From an uncultured Roseovarius sp. (GTDB taxonomy: Bacteria; Pseudomonadota; Alphaproteobacteria; Rhodobacterales; Rhodobacteraceae), in NCBI RefSeq assembly GCF_913057115.1, contig NZ_CAJXNN010000028.1, forward strand, positions 1-44,913: 44,913 nucleotides of DNA, written 5' to 3'. Both the position numbers and the translations under genes were made by a program. How positions within the stretch are numbered: the first letter of the stretch is position 1; every line of letters starts with the position of its first letter. Below, piece after piece: positions 23,910 to 34,116 of this stretch. The notes under the pieces are model-generated. The model did no database searches. It was not told where the DNA came from and saw nothing but the letters and a program-made list of their open reading frames with translations.

Positions 23910-25121
23910 ATGACCGGGATAGTCGTGATCGGGGCAGGGCAGGCGGGGTCGTCCTGCGTGGCCAAACTGCGCAGCCTCGGGTACGAGGGCAGGATCACCT
24001 TGATCGGCGAAGAACCCGTGCCGCCCTACCAACGCCCGCCGCTCTCCAAGAAATACCTGCTGGGCGAAATGGAGCTTGAACGCCTCTTCCTGCGCCCCGA
24101 AAGCTATTATGGCGAAAACGGGATCGACCTGCATCTAAACGAAACGGTCACCGCAATCGACCGCGCCGATAAATGCGTCATCGCCGGTGGCCATACCATC
24201 CCCTATGATCATCTGGTGCTCACCACCGGCTCGGTTCCCCGCCGGCTTCCCGGCAGCATCGGGGGGGAATTGCAGGGCGTCTACACCGTCCGCGATTTGA
24301 AAGACGCCGACACCATGGCGCCCGAGTTTACCGAAGGCCGCCATGTCCTGATCGTCGGCGGTGGCTACATCGGGCTTGAGGCCGCCGCCGTCGCCGCCTC
24401 CAAGGGCCTCAAGGTCACGCTTGTGGAAATGGCCGACCGTATCCTGCAACGGGTGGCCGCCCCCGAAACCTCGGATTACTTCCGCGCGCTGCACACCTCG
24501 CACGGCGTCGACATCCGCGAAGGCATCGGCCTTGAAACCCTGCTGGGCGAGACCCGCGTCACCGGTGCCCGCCTCAGCGACGGCAGCGAACTCAGCATTG
24601 ATTTCGTCATCGTCGGCGTCGGCATCACCCCCGCCACCACCTTGGCCGAGCTTTCGGGCGTGCTCATCGACAATGGCATCAAATGCGATGACCAAGGCCG
24701 CACCAGCGACCCGGCCATCTGGGCCGCGGGCGATTGCGCCTCCTTCCCATGGAACGGCACGCGCATCCGCCTTGAATCGGTCCCCAACGCCATCGACATG
24801 GCCGAATGCGTGGCCGAAAACATCATGGGCGCGGGCAAGACATACGTCCCGCAACCGTGGTTCTGGTCCGACCAATACGATGTGAAACTGCAAATCGCAG
24901 GCCTCAACACCGGCTATGACCACATCGTCACCCGCCCCGGCGATGCCGACGGGCATGTCTCGTTTTGGTACTTCAAGGGCGATCAACTCCTCGCCGTGGA
25001 CGCCATGAACGACGCGCGCGCCTACATGGTCGGCAAACGCCTGATCGACGCGGGCAAAACCGCCGACCCTGCGGCCATCGCCAACCCCGAGACTGACCTC
25101 AAAACCCTCCTGCGGGCGTGA
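23910..25121 (+). CDS. FAD-dependent ferredoxin-type reductase
   Basis: The 403-residue flavoprotein uses NAD(P)H to reduce a ferredoxin or similar carrier. The FAD dinucleotide fold is VVIGAGQAGSS (residues 5-15), with PPYQRPPLSKKYL following. The NAD(P) fold HVLIVGGGYIGLEAA falls near 145-160, AAGDCASFPW near 275, and PWFWSDQYDVKLQIAGL closes the pattern. It matches rhodocoxin/putidaredoxin/terpredoxin reductases. Its ferredoxin and P450 partners are not in the window. The ATG at 23910 is preferred, with AAGGAAGGGAACAGG upstream; an ATG at 23889 is in frame. It overlaps rsmD by four bases (GTGA). Confidence 0.92.
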   Translation: MTGIVVIGAGQAGSSCVAKLRSLGYEGRITLIGEEPVPPYQRPPLSKKYLLGEMELERLFLRPESYYGENGIDLHLNETVTAIDRADKCVIAGGHTIPYDHLVLTTGSVPRRLPGSIGGELQGVYTVRDLKDADTMAPEFTEGRHVLIVGGGYIGLEAAAVAASKGLKVTLVEMADRILQRVAAPETSDYFRALHTSHGVDIREGIGLETLLGETRVTGARLSDGSELSIDFVIVGVGITPATTLAELSGVLIDNGIKCDDQGRTSDPAIWAAGDCASFPWNGTRIRLESVPNAIDMAECVAENIMGAGKTYVPQPWFWSDQYDVKLQIAGLNTGYDHIVTRPGDADGHVSFWYFKGDQLLAVDAMNDARAYMVGKRLIDAGKTADPAAIANPETDLKTLLRA

Positions 25122-25675
25122 GGATCATCGGCGGAGATTTCGGCGGCCGTCGTCTGGCTTCTGTCGGCAAGGGGGATGCAGGGGCGCACCTGCGCCCTAC
25201 CGCCGACCGCGTGCGCGAAAGCCTCTTCAACATGCTGGCGGGTGGCTTTGGTGACCCCTGCGATGGGGCCACCGTGCTGGACCTCTTCGCAGGCACCGGC
25301 GCGCTTGGGCTTGAGGCGCTGTCGCGCGGGGCCGAAGGTGTGACCTTCGTCGAAAACGGCCGGACCTCGCTCAAGCTCCTTCGGCAAAACATCGGCATCT
25401 GCCGGGCCGAGGATGACACCCGCATCCTGCAACGCGACGCCCGCAAACTGGGCGATTGCCCCAGCACGCCCGCAACCCTCGTCTTTCTTGACCCGCCTTA
25501 TGGCAAACAGATGGGCGAGGCGGCCCTCACCGCCGCCCTCGCGGGCGGCTGGATCGCCGATGAGGCCCTGATCGTCTGGGAAGAAAGCGCCGAGATCACC
25601 CCACCCGAGGGGCTGACCCTGCTCGATGAACGCCGCTATGGCGACACGATGATCCGGGTGCTGGAACGCGGGTAG
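25118..25675 (+). CDS. rsmD: 16S rRNA (guanine(966)-N(2))-methyltransferase
   Basis: Methylates G966 of 16S rRNA during 30S assembly. The 185-residue protein begins MRIIGGDFGGRRL and has RPTADRVRESLFNML, the SAM loop LDLFAGTGALGLEALSRGA and the catalytic LDPPYGK. It starts at GTG 25118, overlapping the reductase stop by four bases. Confidence 0.95.
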   Translation: MRIIGGDFGGRRLASVGKGDAGAHLRPTADRVRESLFNMLAGGFGDPCDGATVLDLFAGTGALGLEALSRGAEGVTFVENGRTSLKLLRQNIGICRAEDDTRILQRDARKLGDCPSTPATLVFLDPPYGKQMGEAALTAALAGGWIADEALIVWEESAEITPPEGLTLLDERRYGDTMIRVLERG

Positions 25676-25688
25676 CGGCCCGAACCCG

Positions 25689-25734
25689 CAAGCGATTTCG
25701 AAATCGCTTGTGCAAGGATTTTCGAAAATCCTTG
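25689..25734. repeat. Two adjacent perfect 22-base palindromes
   Basis: The first palindrome spans 25689-25710 (arm CAAGCGATTTC, then its complement). The second spans 25713-25734 (arm CAAGGATTTTC, then its complement). They are separated by two bases and fill the gap between convergent rsmD and the UbiH-family gene. They can form two 9-11 bp hairpins in either transcript, so bidirectional termination is plausible even without T-runs. The AAAATC-type arms recall the GAAA-looped hairpin at 5069-5094. Confidence 0.8.
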
Positions 25735-25742
25735 CCCGCCGC

Positions 25743-26957
25743 TCAACCCTTCATCAAATCGGGCAAATCCCCGGTCAGGCCCGCCGCCTCGCGGATAAAG
25801 GCCCGGCGCAGCTTCGGCATGGCATTGATCGCCCCCATCCCCAGATCACGGCCAAAGCGCAAGATCGGATTGTCGTTTGAAAACAGCTTGTTGGTGGCAT
25901 CCGTCACCAGCGCCAGAGTGGCCGTATCAAACCGCCGCCACTGCTGATACCGCGCCAGAACGTCAGGCGCGGCAATATCCTCACCGCGCTTCTGTGCCTC
26001 GTCCAAGACCTGCGCCAAGGCCGCCACATCCCTTAACCCGGCATTCAATCCCTGCCCGGCAATCGGGTGCATCCCATGCGCCGCATCGCCAATCAGTGCC
26101 ACGCGCGACGCCACGAAATGGTTGGCAATGGTCAGGTTCAAAGGATAGGTGAACCGCTTGCCCTTGAGCTTGATATCACCCAGAAAATCGCCAAACCGGG
26201 GGCGCAGAACCTCCATGAATTCCGCATCCGACAACGCCGCGAACCGCGCCGCCGTTTCATCGGTTTCGCTCCAGACGATTGAGCTGACATTCCCCGGCAG
26301 CGGCAAGATCGCCAAAGGCCCCGGTGGCATGAAAAACTGATGCGCCACGCCATTATGCGGCGCCTCATGTTCAATCGCCGCCACAAGCGCCGTCTGCCCA
26401 TAGCCCCAGCCGCTGCGCTTGATCCCGGCCCGCTGCGCGGTGCCGGATGCGCGCCCGTCCGACCCCACAAGCAATTGACATAAAAGGGTTTTGCCGGATT
26501 CCAAGGTCACGCGCATACCGCCGGTTTCCACCTCCTGCGCGACAACCGTATCGCGCAACTGGGTGATGTTCGGCTCTTCCTTCATCGCTTCCAGAAAAGC
26601 CCGCCGCAGGTACCGATCTTCCAGCATATGGCCCATCGGCCCTTCTTCGATCTCGGCATGATCGAAATGCATGAAAAACGGCGATGGCCCTTCGCCCGCG
26701 CGCCCGTCGCTCACCTTGATTTCCAGCATCGGCTGGCTGTTGTCCTCAACCCGGCTCCACACCCCGATGGCCCGCAACAGGCGCACCGACGCCATAGCCA
26801 GCGCATAGGCCCGCCCGTCAAACGCCGCGTTCTTGCGCACCGTTTCCGACAGGCTGTCGATCACGGTCACGCGAAAGCCTTTTTGGGCAAGGGCGATGGC
26901 AAGGGCCGGGCCGTTCAGCCCGCCGCCGACGATGGCAATATCGGTATCATGTTCCAT
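25743..26957 (-). CDS. UbiH/UbiF-family FAD monooxygenase
   Basis: Probably hydroxylates the ubiquinone ring in aerobic coenzyme Q synthesis. The 404-residue protein has the FAD motif IAIVGGGLNGPALA (residues 7-20). DGRAYALAMASVRLLRAIGVW and EDRYLRRAFLEAM are typical of the family, as are LVGSDGRASGTAQRAGI and the second FAD motif VALIGDAAHGMHPIAGQGLNAGL, which here is split by its usual loop. Which ring position it oxidises cannot be told. The ATG at 26957 has a weak ribosome binding site. An 88-base region separates it from the divergent amidase gene. Confidence 0.9.
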   Translation of the reverse strand: MEHDTDIAIVGGGLNGPALAIALAQKGFRVTVIDSLSETVRKNAAFDGRAYALAMASVRLLRAIGVWSRVEDNSQPMLEIKVSDGRAGEGPSPFFMHFDHAEIEEGPMGHMLEDRYLRRAFLEAMKEEPNITQLRDTVVAQEVETGGMRVTLESGKTLLCQLLVGSDGRASGTAQRAGIKRSGWGYGQTALVAAIEHEAPHNGVAHQFFMPPGPLAILPLPGNVSSIVWSETDETAARFAALSDAEFMEVLRPRFGDFLGDIKLKGKRFTYPLNLTIANHFVASRVALIGDAAHGMHPIAGQGLNAGLRDVAALAQVLDEAQKRGEDIAAPDVLARYQQWRRFDTATLALVTDATNKLFSNDNPILRFGRDLGMGAINAMPKLRRAFIREAAGLTGDLPDLMKG

Positions 26958-27045
26958 GGCCCGCAATATGGACGTTCTCGCGGGATTGTCCATGCGCCCC
27001 GCTGCCGCTACCGTGTCTTTCGACATCTTTAGGAAGGGGCAGGGC

Positions 27046-28377
27046 ATGCGCGACTGGCTGACCATGACAGCGGCGGATTTGGGCAAGGGCATTGGCAAGG
27101 GTGAGATTGACCCTGTGGAGCTGACCGAAACCTATCTCGACGCGATTGAAACGCATGAGGCCCGCGACCGCATCTATTCCGCCGTGACGCACGAGCGCGC
27201 CCGCGCCGAGGCCCAAGCGGCTTCCGAGCGCGCCAAGGCCAAGCTGCGCCTTGGCCCCCTCGATGGTGTGCCGATCAGCTGGAAAGATCTTTTTGATACA
27301 GCAGGTTGCACAACCGAGGCCGGCAGCGCCCTGCTGGAAGGCCGGGTGCCCGACACCGACGCCCGCGTGCTGCGCAACGCCTCGCAAGCGGGGCTTGTCT
27401 GCCTCGGCAAAACCCACATGAGCGAACTGGCCTTCTCGGGCCTCGGCCTCAACCCGATCACCGCGACACCGCCCAACATCAACGACGCAGGTGCCGTTCC
27501 CGGCGGCTCCAGCTCCGGTGCCGCGGCTTCCGTCGCTTTCGGCCTTGCCGCCTGTGGGATCGGCAGCGATACGGGCGGCTCGGTGCGTATCCCCTCCGCG
27601 TGGAACGATCTTGTGGGCCTCAAAACCACCTCGGGCCGGCTCTCGCTCGAAGGGGTCGTGCCGCTGGCCGCGAAGTTCGACAGCGTCGGCCCGCTGGCCC
27701 GCACGGTCGAAGACGCCACCCTCATGCTCGCCGCCCTCGAAGGCACCAAGCCCGCCGACCTGCGCGGGGCCTCCCTCAAGGGTAAGCGCCTTGCCATTCT
27801 CGACACCGTGGTTTTCGACGATATCCGTGAGGCTCCGCTCAAAGCCTTCAACGAAACTGTCCAGCGCCTGCAAGACGCAGGGGCGGTGATCGAGCGCATC
27901 ACCTCCCCCGAGGTCTCCGAGGCCATGCCCATGTCCGGCATCCTCTACACCTCTGAGGCCTACGGCACTTGGTCTAGCATCATCGAAGCCGCCCCGGATA
28001 AGATGTTCCCCGCCATCCTCGACCGTTTCCGCAGCGGCAAAGACTTCAAAGCCTCCGACTATGTCGCCGCATGGCAAAAGCTGGACAACCTGCGTGCCGC
28101 CTACAACGCCCGCACCGCGGGCTTTGACGCGGTGATCATGCCCGCCGCCCCCAACATGCCGCCCAATGCCGAAAAACTCATGTCGGATGATGAGTATTAC
28201 GTCACCGAAAACCTGCTCACCCTGCGCAATACGCGAGTCGGCAACCTGATGGGCGGTTGCGGCGTGACCCTGCCCACCGGAACGCCCGGTTGCGGCCTCC
28301 TCCTCTGTGGCGCGCCGAACGCAGAAGAACGGCTCCTGCGCCTTGCCAAATCCGCCGAGGCCGCGCTTAACCCGTAA
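27046..28377 (+). CDS. Amidase signature family hydrolase
   Basis: The 443-residue protein has the Ser-cisSer-Lys triad: K80 in ISWKDLF, cis-Ser155 in PGGSSSGAA and nucleophile Ser179 in GSDTGGSVRIPS. The 24-residue Ser-Ser spacing matches the family exactly. It is too divergent from GatA to be called that, and gatB/gatC are absent. It may act on amides such as indoleacetamide or other carboxamides. AGGAAGG lies upstream of the ATG at 27046. Longer in-frame readings run into the divergent gene. Confidence 0.92.
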   Translation: MRDWLTMTAADLGKGIGKGEIDPVELTETYLDAIETHEARDRIYSAVTHERARAEAQAASERAKAKLRLGPLDGVPISWKDLFDTAGCTTEAGSALLEGRVPDTDARVLRNASQAGLVCLGKTHMSELAFSGLGLNPITATPPNINDAGAVPGGSSSGAAASVAFGLAACGIGSDTGGSVRIPSAWNDLVGLKTTSGRLSLEGVVPLAAKFDSVGPLARTVEDATLMLAALEGTKPADLRGASLKGKRLAILDTVVFDDIREAPLKAFNETVQRLQDAGAVIERITSPEVSEAMPMSGILYTSEAYGTWSSIIEAAPDKMFPAILDRFRSGKDFKASDYVAAWQKLDNLRAAYNARTAGFDAVIMPAAPNMPPNAEKLMSDDEYYVTENLLTLRNTRVGNLMGGCGVTLPTGTPGCGLLLCGAPNAEERLLRLAKSAEAALNP

Positions 28378-28502
28378 CTCCCACTGCGAAAATGCCACAA
28401 TATACCTGTCAAGACATTGGTTTTGCTGGACCTATGCCAATCGCTTGAGTAGATTCACCCTCAAACGGGGCGATAACGATCCCGAACTTTGAGGCAGTAT
28501 TG

Positions 28503-29678
28503 ATGTTTCCCGAGCGGTTTTCGAACCTACCGGCCTATGCGTTTCCGCGCCTGCGGAGCCTGTTGGACGCCCATGCGCCCGGCGGCGAGGTGATGCATAT
28601 GACCATTGGAGAGCCCAAACACGCCTTCCCGGCGTGGGTGGGGGATATCATCGCCGAAAACACCGCCGAGTTTGGCCGCTACCCTGTCAACGAAGGCACG
28701 ATTGAACTGAGGCAGGCGGTTTGCGATTGGGTGCAGCGCCGCTATGGCGTGGCGCTTGATCCCGAGCGTCACGTCATGGCCCTCAATGGCACGCGCGAAG
28801 GGCTTTACAACGCCATGATGGCGCTTTGCCCCGAAACCAAGGGCGGCCAGCCCGTGGTCCTTCTGCCCAACCCCTTCTATCAGGTCTACATGGTTGCCGC
28901 GATCAGCGTCGGCGCGGAACCTGTCCTCCTGCCCGCCACGGCTGAGACCGGCCACTTGCCCGATTTCACACAGGTGTCGCCCGAAATCCTTGACCGAACC
29001 GCCGTTGTCTACCTCTGCTCACCCTCCAACCCGCAAGGGGCGGTGGCCAGCTATGACTATTGGCGCGACCTCATAGCCCTTGGCGAAAAACACGATTTCC
29101 AGATTTTCGCCGACGAATGCTATTCCGAGATTTACCGGGGCGAGGCCCCCGCCGGGGCTCTGCAAGTGGCCCAAGACATCGGCGCAAGCCTTGAACGCGT
29201 GGTCATCTTCCACAGCCTGTCCAAACGCTCCAACCTGCCGGGGTTGCGCAGCGGCTTCGTGGCTGGTGGGCCGGAGACCATCGCCCGCCTGAAACAGCTT
29301 CGCAACTACGCCGGTGCGCCGCTTCCCATGCCCCTGCAACGGGTGGCCGAAAAGGTTTGGGCCGACGAGGCGCATGTTGAGGAAAACCGCGCGCTCTACG
29401 CCGAAAAATACGCGCTGGCCGATGACCTCTTGGGCGAGATACCGGGCTATCAAAGCCCCGAGGCGGGGTTTTTCCTCTGGCTTCCGGTCGAGGATGGCGA
29501 AGACGCGGCGCTGAAACTTTGGAAAGACACCGGCGTGCGGGTTCTGCCCGGCGCCTACCTAAGCCGCGAGGTCGGGGGCACAAACCCCGGCCAAGGATAT
29601 ATCCGGGTCGCCATGGTGGCCCCAAAAGACGAGATGGCGCAGGGCCTTACCCGCCTTCGCGACTGTCTCTACCGATAA
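28503..29678 (+). CDS. Class I/II PLP aminotransferase, DapC-like
   Basis: The 391-residue fold type I aminotransferase has the Schiff-base lysine K241 in [26 protein letters not shown] lies near residue 33, NPFYQVY near 123, and the aspartate in [13 protein letters not shown] contacts the pyridine ring. In Rhodobacteraceae the gene before ftsK is usually annotated as a succinyldiaminopimelate or related aminotransferase. The sequence suits that, but substrate specificity is inferred from context. GAGG lies 8 bases before the ATG at 28503. ftsK follows 19 bases later. Confidence 0.9.
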   Translation: MFPERFSNLPAYAFPRLRSLLDAHAPGGEVMHMTIGEPKHAFPAWVGDIIAENTAEFGRYPVNEGTIELRQAVCDWVQRRYGVALDPERHVMALNGTREGLYNAMMALCPETKGGQPVVLLPNPFYQVYMVAAISVGAEPVLLPATAETGHLPDFTQVSPEILDRTAVVYLCSPSNPQGAVASYDYWRDLIALGEKHDFQIFADECYSEIYRGEAPAGALQVAQDIGASLERVVIFHSLSKRSNLPGLRSGFVAGGPETIARLKQLRNYAGAPLPMPLQRVAEKVWADEAHVEENRALYAEKYALADDLLGEIPGYQSPEAGFFLWLPVEDGEDAALKLWKDTGVRVLPGAYLSREVGGTNPGQGYIRVAMVAPKDEMAQGLTRLRDCLYR

Positions 29679-29697
29679 ATTGAGGACGAGGGACAAG

Positions 29698-32613
29698 ATG
29701 GCATATCAGACACGCGGGCGCGACCCGCTGCTTGACAGCACCATGGCCGAGGCAATCGAAAAGCGCGGCAAGGAGTTGATCGGCATCGCACTTATCGTGC
29801 TTGGGGCCGTGGCCGCCGCAATGATCGCCTCTTACCACCCCGACGATCCCAGCTGGATGTCGGCCACCGATGCGCCGGTGCAAAACTGGATGGGCCGGTT
29901 TGGCGCCTCCATTGCCGCACCGCTTTTCATGATCGTGGGCTGGGGCGCTTGGGGGCTGGCCATCGTTCTGGGCGCTTGGGGTTTGCGTTTCGCCCTGCAC
30001 CGTGGTGAAGACCGCGCCTTTGGCCGGTTGATCTTCGCCCCCATCTGGATCGCGGTCCTGTCGCTTTATGCTTCCTCGCTTGCCCCCGGCGAGACATGGG
30101 CCGCGACCCATAGCTTCGGCTTGGGCGGGCTTTTCGGCGATACAGTGCTCGGCTCGCTTCTGGGCATACTGCCCCTCAGTGCAAGCCTTGGCCTCAAGCT
30201 CGTATCGCTGGCGCTGGGTGTTGGAATGCTGGCGATGGGTGCCTTCGTTCTGGGCTTCACCCGGCCAGAGCTGGCGCGCCTTGGCCGCTTCCTTCTGGTC
30301 GGTATTATTATGACCTATGCCTGGATCATGGCGCTTTTGGGCCGTGGGGCCACCGGGGCCGTCCATGCCGCCCAAGGTGTGCAAGCCAAGGCCGCTGACG
30401 CCCGTGCCCGCCGCGCCGCCGCGCGCGCCGAAGCCGAGGAATACGCCCGCGCCGAGGCCGCCATGCCAGCGCAACCCGTCGTGCGCCGCGCGCCCATTCC
30501 CACCGCTCCGAACCCCGCTGCGCCCGAGATGGCCGAGGAAGAGCACTCCGGCGGCTTCCTGTCGCGCATGCCGTCGCTCATGCGCCGTCCCGAACCAGAC
30601 CCCGAACCCGAGTTGATCGAAACACCCGTGATGACGGCTGATGTCGATGCCCCCGGAGAAGACCGCGTGCGCGCCCGCATCGCCGATGTGATCAAGTCAC
30701 GCGTGCGTCAGAACCCCGCCGTGCAGGCCGAAAGCGTGGCCCCCCTGACCAAGGGCCGGGGCCGTGGCCCCGACCCGCTGATCCTCAACACCGGGGCAGG
30801 GCAGGGCCTTCCGCCAGAGCCGCCGCTGACCGCGGCGCAGCAACAGCCGATGATGCCAGCCGAGCCGCCGCTGAGCGCATCCCAGCCACAGGCCGAACCG
30901 CATGTGGCGATGGACGCGCCGATGCCCGAGGCACAGCCCGAGGCGCAGCCTGTTCAAGCGCAAGTGGCTCAGCCCCGCATTCCTGCGGCCGAACCCAAGA
31001 AGGTCGTGCAGCACAACACCCGCAAGGCGCCGCAACCCTCGACCCGCGCCATGGCCGAGGCACAGCCGACCCTGCAATTCGAAGAGGCTCCCCAACCGGA
31101 ATACGACCTGCCGCCGCTCAACCTGCTGACCAACCCCGACAACATCACGCGGCATCACCTCTCTGATGAGGCGTTGGAAGAAAACGCGCGCATGTTGGAA
31201 AACGTGCTGGATGACTACGGCGTGAAGGGCGAAATCGTTTCGGTCCGCCCCGGCCCCGTTGTCACCATGTACGAGTTGGAACCGGCCCCCGGCCTCAAGG
31301 CCAGCCGCGTCATTGGCCTTGCCGATGATATCGCGCGTTCCATGTCGGCGCTCTCGGCACGGGTCAGCACCGTGCCGGGCCGGTCGGTCATCGGCATCGA
31401 GCTTCCCAACGACAACCGCGAGATGGTCAGCTTCCGCGAGATTCTGTCCAGCCGCGATTACGGCGACGGCAACCAGAAACTGCCGCTGGCACTGGGCAAG
31501 GATATCGGCGGCGATCCGATGGTCTCCAACCTCGCCAAGATGCCTCACCTGCTGATTGCCGGGACCACCGGCTCGGGTAAATCCGTGGCGATCAACACCA
31601 TGATCCTGTCGCTGCTTTACAAGCTCACGCCCGAAGACCTGCGCCTTGTGATGATCGACCCCAAGATGCTGGAACTTTCGGTCTATGACGGCATCCCGCA
31701 TCTTCTGTCGCCCGTCGTGACCGACCCCAAAAAGGCGGTCGTGGCCCTCAAATGGGTCGTGGCGGAAATGGAAGACCGCTACCGCAAGATGTCCAAGATG
31801 GGCGTGCGCAATATCGACGGCTACAACGGTCGCGTCCAAGAGGCGCTCTCCAAGGGCGAAATGTTCTCGCGCACCGTGCAAACCGGCTTTGACGACGACA
31901 CGGGCGAGCCGGTGTTCGAAACGGAAGAATTCGCGCCCGAGAAAATGCCCTACATCGTCGTCATCGTCGACGAGATGGCCGACCTGATGATGGTCGCCGG
32001 CAAGGAAATCGAGGCCTGCATCCAGCGGCTTGCGCAGATGGCCCGCGCTTCGGGCATCCACCTCATCATGGCAACACAACGCCCCTCGGTCGATGTGATC
32101 ACCGGCACCATCAAGGCCAACTTCCCCACCCGGATTTCCTTCCAGGTGACCTCCAAGGTCGACAGCCGCACCATCCTTGGCGAAATGGGGGCCGAGCAAC
32201 TGCTTGGTATGGGCGATATGCTTTACATGGCAGGCGGCGGCAAAATCACCCGTTGCCACGGGCCCTTCGTCTCGGACGAAGAAGTCGAAGAGGTCGTCAC
32301 CCATCTCAAGGCCTACGGTCCGCCCTCCTACGTAAGCGGTGTCCAAGACGGCCCCGAAGACGAGAAAGCCGATAGCATCGACCAGGTGCTTGGCCTTTCG
32401 ACGGGGGGCAACACCGATGGCGAAGATGCGCTTTACGATCAGGCCGTCGCCATCGCCATCAAGGATCGCAAATGCTCCACCTCCTATATCCAGCGCAAGC
32501 TGGCCATCGGCTATAACAAGGCCGCGCGGCTCGTGGAGCAGATGGAGGAAGAAGGCGTCGTGAGTGCCGCCAACCACGTCGGCAAACGCGAGATTCTGGT
32601 GCCAGAGCAGTAA
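29698..32613 (+). CDS. ftsK: DNA translocase FtsK
   Basis: Pumps chromosome ends through the closing septum and activates XerCD recombination at dif. The 971-residue protein has four or five N-terminal transmembrane helices (to about residue 215). A long Pro/Ala/Gln/Glu-rich linker follows (about 220-470). The RecA-type motor has Walker A GTTGSGKS at 622-629 and Walker B IVDE at 756-759. The C-terminal gamma winged helix [20 protein letters not shown] recognises KOPS. The start is the ATG after GAGGGACAAG. The stop overlaps the next ATG (TAATG). Confidence 0.96.
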   Translation: MAYQTRGRDPLLDSTMAEAIEKRGKELIGIALIVLGAVAAAMIASYHPDDPSWMSATDAPVQNWMGRFGASIAAPLFMIVGWGAWGLAIVLGAWGLRFALHRGEDRAFGRLIFAPIWIAVLSLYASSLAPGETWAATHSFGLGGLFGDTVLGSLLGILPLSASLGLKLVSLALGVGMLAMGAFVLGFTRPELARLGRFLLVGIIMTYAWIMALLGRGATGAVHAAQGVQAKAADARARRAAARAEAEEYARAEAAMPAQPVVRRAPIPTAPNPAAPEMAEEEHSGGFLSRMPSLMRRPEPDPEPELIETPVMTADVDAPGEDRVRARIADVIKSRVRQNPAVQAESVAPLTKGRGRGPDPLILNTGAGQGLPPEPPLTAAQQQPMMPAEPPLSASQPQAEPHVAMDAPMPEAQPEAQPVQAQVAQPRIPAAEPKKVVQHNTRKAPQPSTRAMAEAQPTLQFEEAPQPEYDLPPLNLLTNPDNITRHHLSDEALEENARMLENVLDDYGVKGEIVSVRPGPVVTMYELEPAPGLKASRVIGLADDIARSMSALSARVSTVPGRSVIGIELPNDNREMVSFREILSSRDYGDGNQKLPLALGKDIGGDPMVSNLAKMPHLLIAGTTGSGKSVAINTMILSLLYKLTPEDLRLVMIDPKMLELSVYDGIPHLLSPVVTDPKKAVVALKWVVAEMEDRYRKMSKMGVRNIDGYNGRVQEALSKGEMFSRTVQTGFDDDTGEPVFETEEFAPEKMPYIVVIVDEMADLMMVAGKEIEACIQRLAQMARASGIHLIMATQRPSVDVITGTIKANFPTRISFQVTSKVDSRTILGEMGAEQLLGMGDMLYMAGGGKITRCHGPFVSDEEVEEVVTHLKAYGPPSYVSGVQDGPEDEKADSIDQVLGLSTGGNTDGEDALYDQAVAIAIKDRKCSTSYIQRKLAIGYNKAARLVEQMEEEGVVSAANHVGKREILVPEQ

Positions 32614-33335
32614 TGGACGCTGCCACCCGGGCCGAACTTGTGACAGCAATAGCTGTGGCGTCCGAGGCCGATGCCAAGACGCGACGCAAATTGGCCCGGG
32701 GATTGGGGCATATGGCGATGCAGCTTGAGCAGGCAGGCGCGCTGGAGGGTGTGGACGACATGGATCTCGCCTTGCGTGCGCTGGCAATGGGTGCGGCGGC
32801 GCATAGCTACCCGCAACGGTATCTCATGTCGCGCGCACGCCTGATGCAGAGGCGTCGTGCGGCTTTGGGATTGCCCGAACCAAGCGTTGCCGAAGAGCAG
32901 GCGAAGGCCTTGGATATCGAGGCCGGCGCGCTGTTCCTGGCCGATGCGGATATCTCTCCCTCGCAGTTCATTGCCGATGAACCAACGCATGTGACGATGC
33001 AGCGGCTTGGCTTTTTCTGTGTGGCGCTTGGTCGTGACGGTATTGTGAAGGCCCGTCTGCGGGTGCACGAACATGGTCCGTGCGAGCCGCAGACCTCCGA
33101 GTTTCGCCGCCTGCGCGAGGCAACATCCGTCGGGCGGGTCCTGTGCAAAAGCGGGCGCGTCAAAGTCACGGGCTGTGGCGCGAAATCCATCGTGCTTCCG
33201 GCGCGGGCGATTGACTATGACATTGCTGCCTTTGGGCTCGGTGCCGGACGCAGTTGCGAATGCTTGTTGGTATTGTCGCCGGCAGATGGTGTGGCGTCCC
33301 CGGTCCTGACCGGAACCCCCGAACTCCTGTTGTGA
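32613..33335 (+). CDS. Hypothetical protein between ftsK and exoD
   Basis: The 240-residue soluble protein has no signal peptide or membrane helix. The N-terminal half is helical and Ala/Arg/Leu-rich (ARGLGHMAMQLEQAGAL, then YLMSRARLMQRRRAALGLPE). The C-terminal half appears to be mixed beta with three spaced cysteines (HGPCEPQ, RVLCKSG, VTGCGAK). I do not recognise the family. The ATG overlaps the ftsK stop by one base, so it is probably translated from the ftsK message. It stands where many relatives pass straight from ftsK to lolA. Confidence 0.7.
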   Translation: MDAATRAELVTAIAVASEADAKTRRKLARGLGHMAMQLEQAGALEGVDDMDLALRALAMGAAAHSYPQRYLMSRARLMQRRRAALGLPEPSVAEEQAKALDIEAGALFLADADISPSQFIADEPTHVTMQRLGFFCVALGRDGIVKARLRVHEHGPCEPQTSEFRRLREATSVGRVLCKSGRVKVTGCGAKSIVLPARAIDYDIAAFGLGAGRSCECLLVLSPADGVASPVLTGTPELLL

Positions 33336-33457
33336 ACTCGGGAAAACCCGATGACGCAGCACGGGTTTCAGTTTTGTTTTGAGCTTGCCGTAGTGAAACA
33401 TTCGCCAATGCTGCGCGTTGGCAGGGTGTTGCGAACCGACGCGTGTGGAGTGAATGA

Positions 33458-34039
33458 ATGGCTGGGAACGCCGAAAACCTGCTGGATGAAATAAAAGAGT
33501 TGGCCGAGCAGGAAGAAGACGTGTCCGTTGGCGACGTTGTCGAGGCCATCGGCGATCGCGGTTTCGGGCCGCTCATATTCGTAACGGCCCTGTTGGGCGC
33601 GTCGCCGCTTGGAGGTATCCCGGGCGTTCCAACCTTCTTTGCGATCATCCTGATCCTGATTACCGTCCAGATCCTATTCGGGCGGTGGCATTTCTGGTTG
33701 CCCAGCTTCCTCGAAAACCGGCAGGTCACCGCCGAAAATTTGCACCGTGCCACCCGAAAAGCCCGCCCTGTGGCCCGCCGGATGGACCGCTGGCTGGGTC
33801 ATCGCTTGGCAAACCTGGTGACGCGTCCGGCCAAAATCTTTGCCGCCCTGTGTGTGATTGCCCTGTGCCTGCTAGTGCCACCGCTTGAAATCATCCCTTT
33901 TGCCGCCGCATTGCCAATGCTTGCGATCGCGCTGATCGGCCTGGCCTTCACCGCCCGCGACGGTATCTTGATGCTTGTCGGGCTATGCCTTGCCGCTGTG
34001 GCCTTGATTACCGGCGCGGGGATGCTGATATCGCAATAA
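33458..34039 (+). CDS. exoD: ExoD family exopolysaccharide synthesis protein
   Basis: The 193-residue protein matches the ExoD family: SVGDVVEAIGDRGFGPLIFV near the N-terminus, then LLGASPLGGIPGVPTFFAII and LPSFLENRQV. RKARPVARRMDRWLGHRL precedes PPLEIIPFAAALPMLAIALIGLA. About four to five membrane helices are present. In Sinorhizobium meliloti exoD is needed for normal exopolysaccharide and alkali tolerance; the biochemical role is unknown. GGAG lies about 11 bases before the ATG. A 122-base gap from the unknown gene allows a separate promoter. Confidence 0.92.
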   Translation: MAGNAENLLDEIKELAEQEEDVSVGDVVEAIGDRGFGPLIFVTALLGASPLGGIPGVPTFFAIILILITVQILFGRWHFWLPSFLENRQVTAENLHRATRKARPVARRMDRWLGHRLANLVTRPAKIFAALCVIALCLLVPPLEIIPFAAALPMLAIALIGLAFTARDGILMLVGLCLAAVALITGAGMLISQ

Positions 34040-34116
34040 GGCGGTTTGATATCGCATAACAGCGCCCACTATTGCTAAATGGCGCGACACGACACGAGGT
34101 AAGGAGCATGGCCAAC

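Noticed and set aside
27046..28377. GatA subunit of Glu-tRNA(Gln) amidotransferase
   Set aside because: The triad is that of the general amidase signature family, and no gatB or gatC is adjacent. The surrounding motifs differ from GatA.
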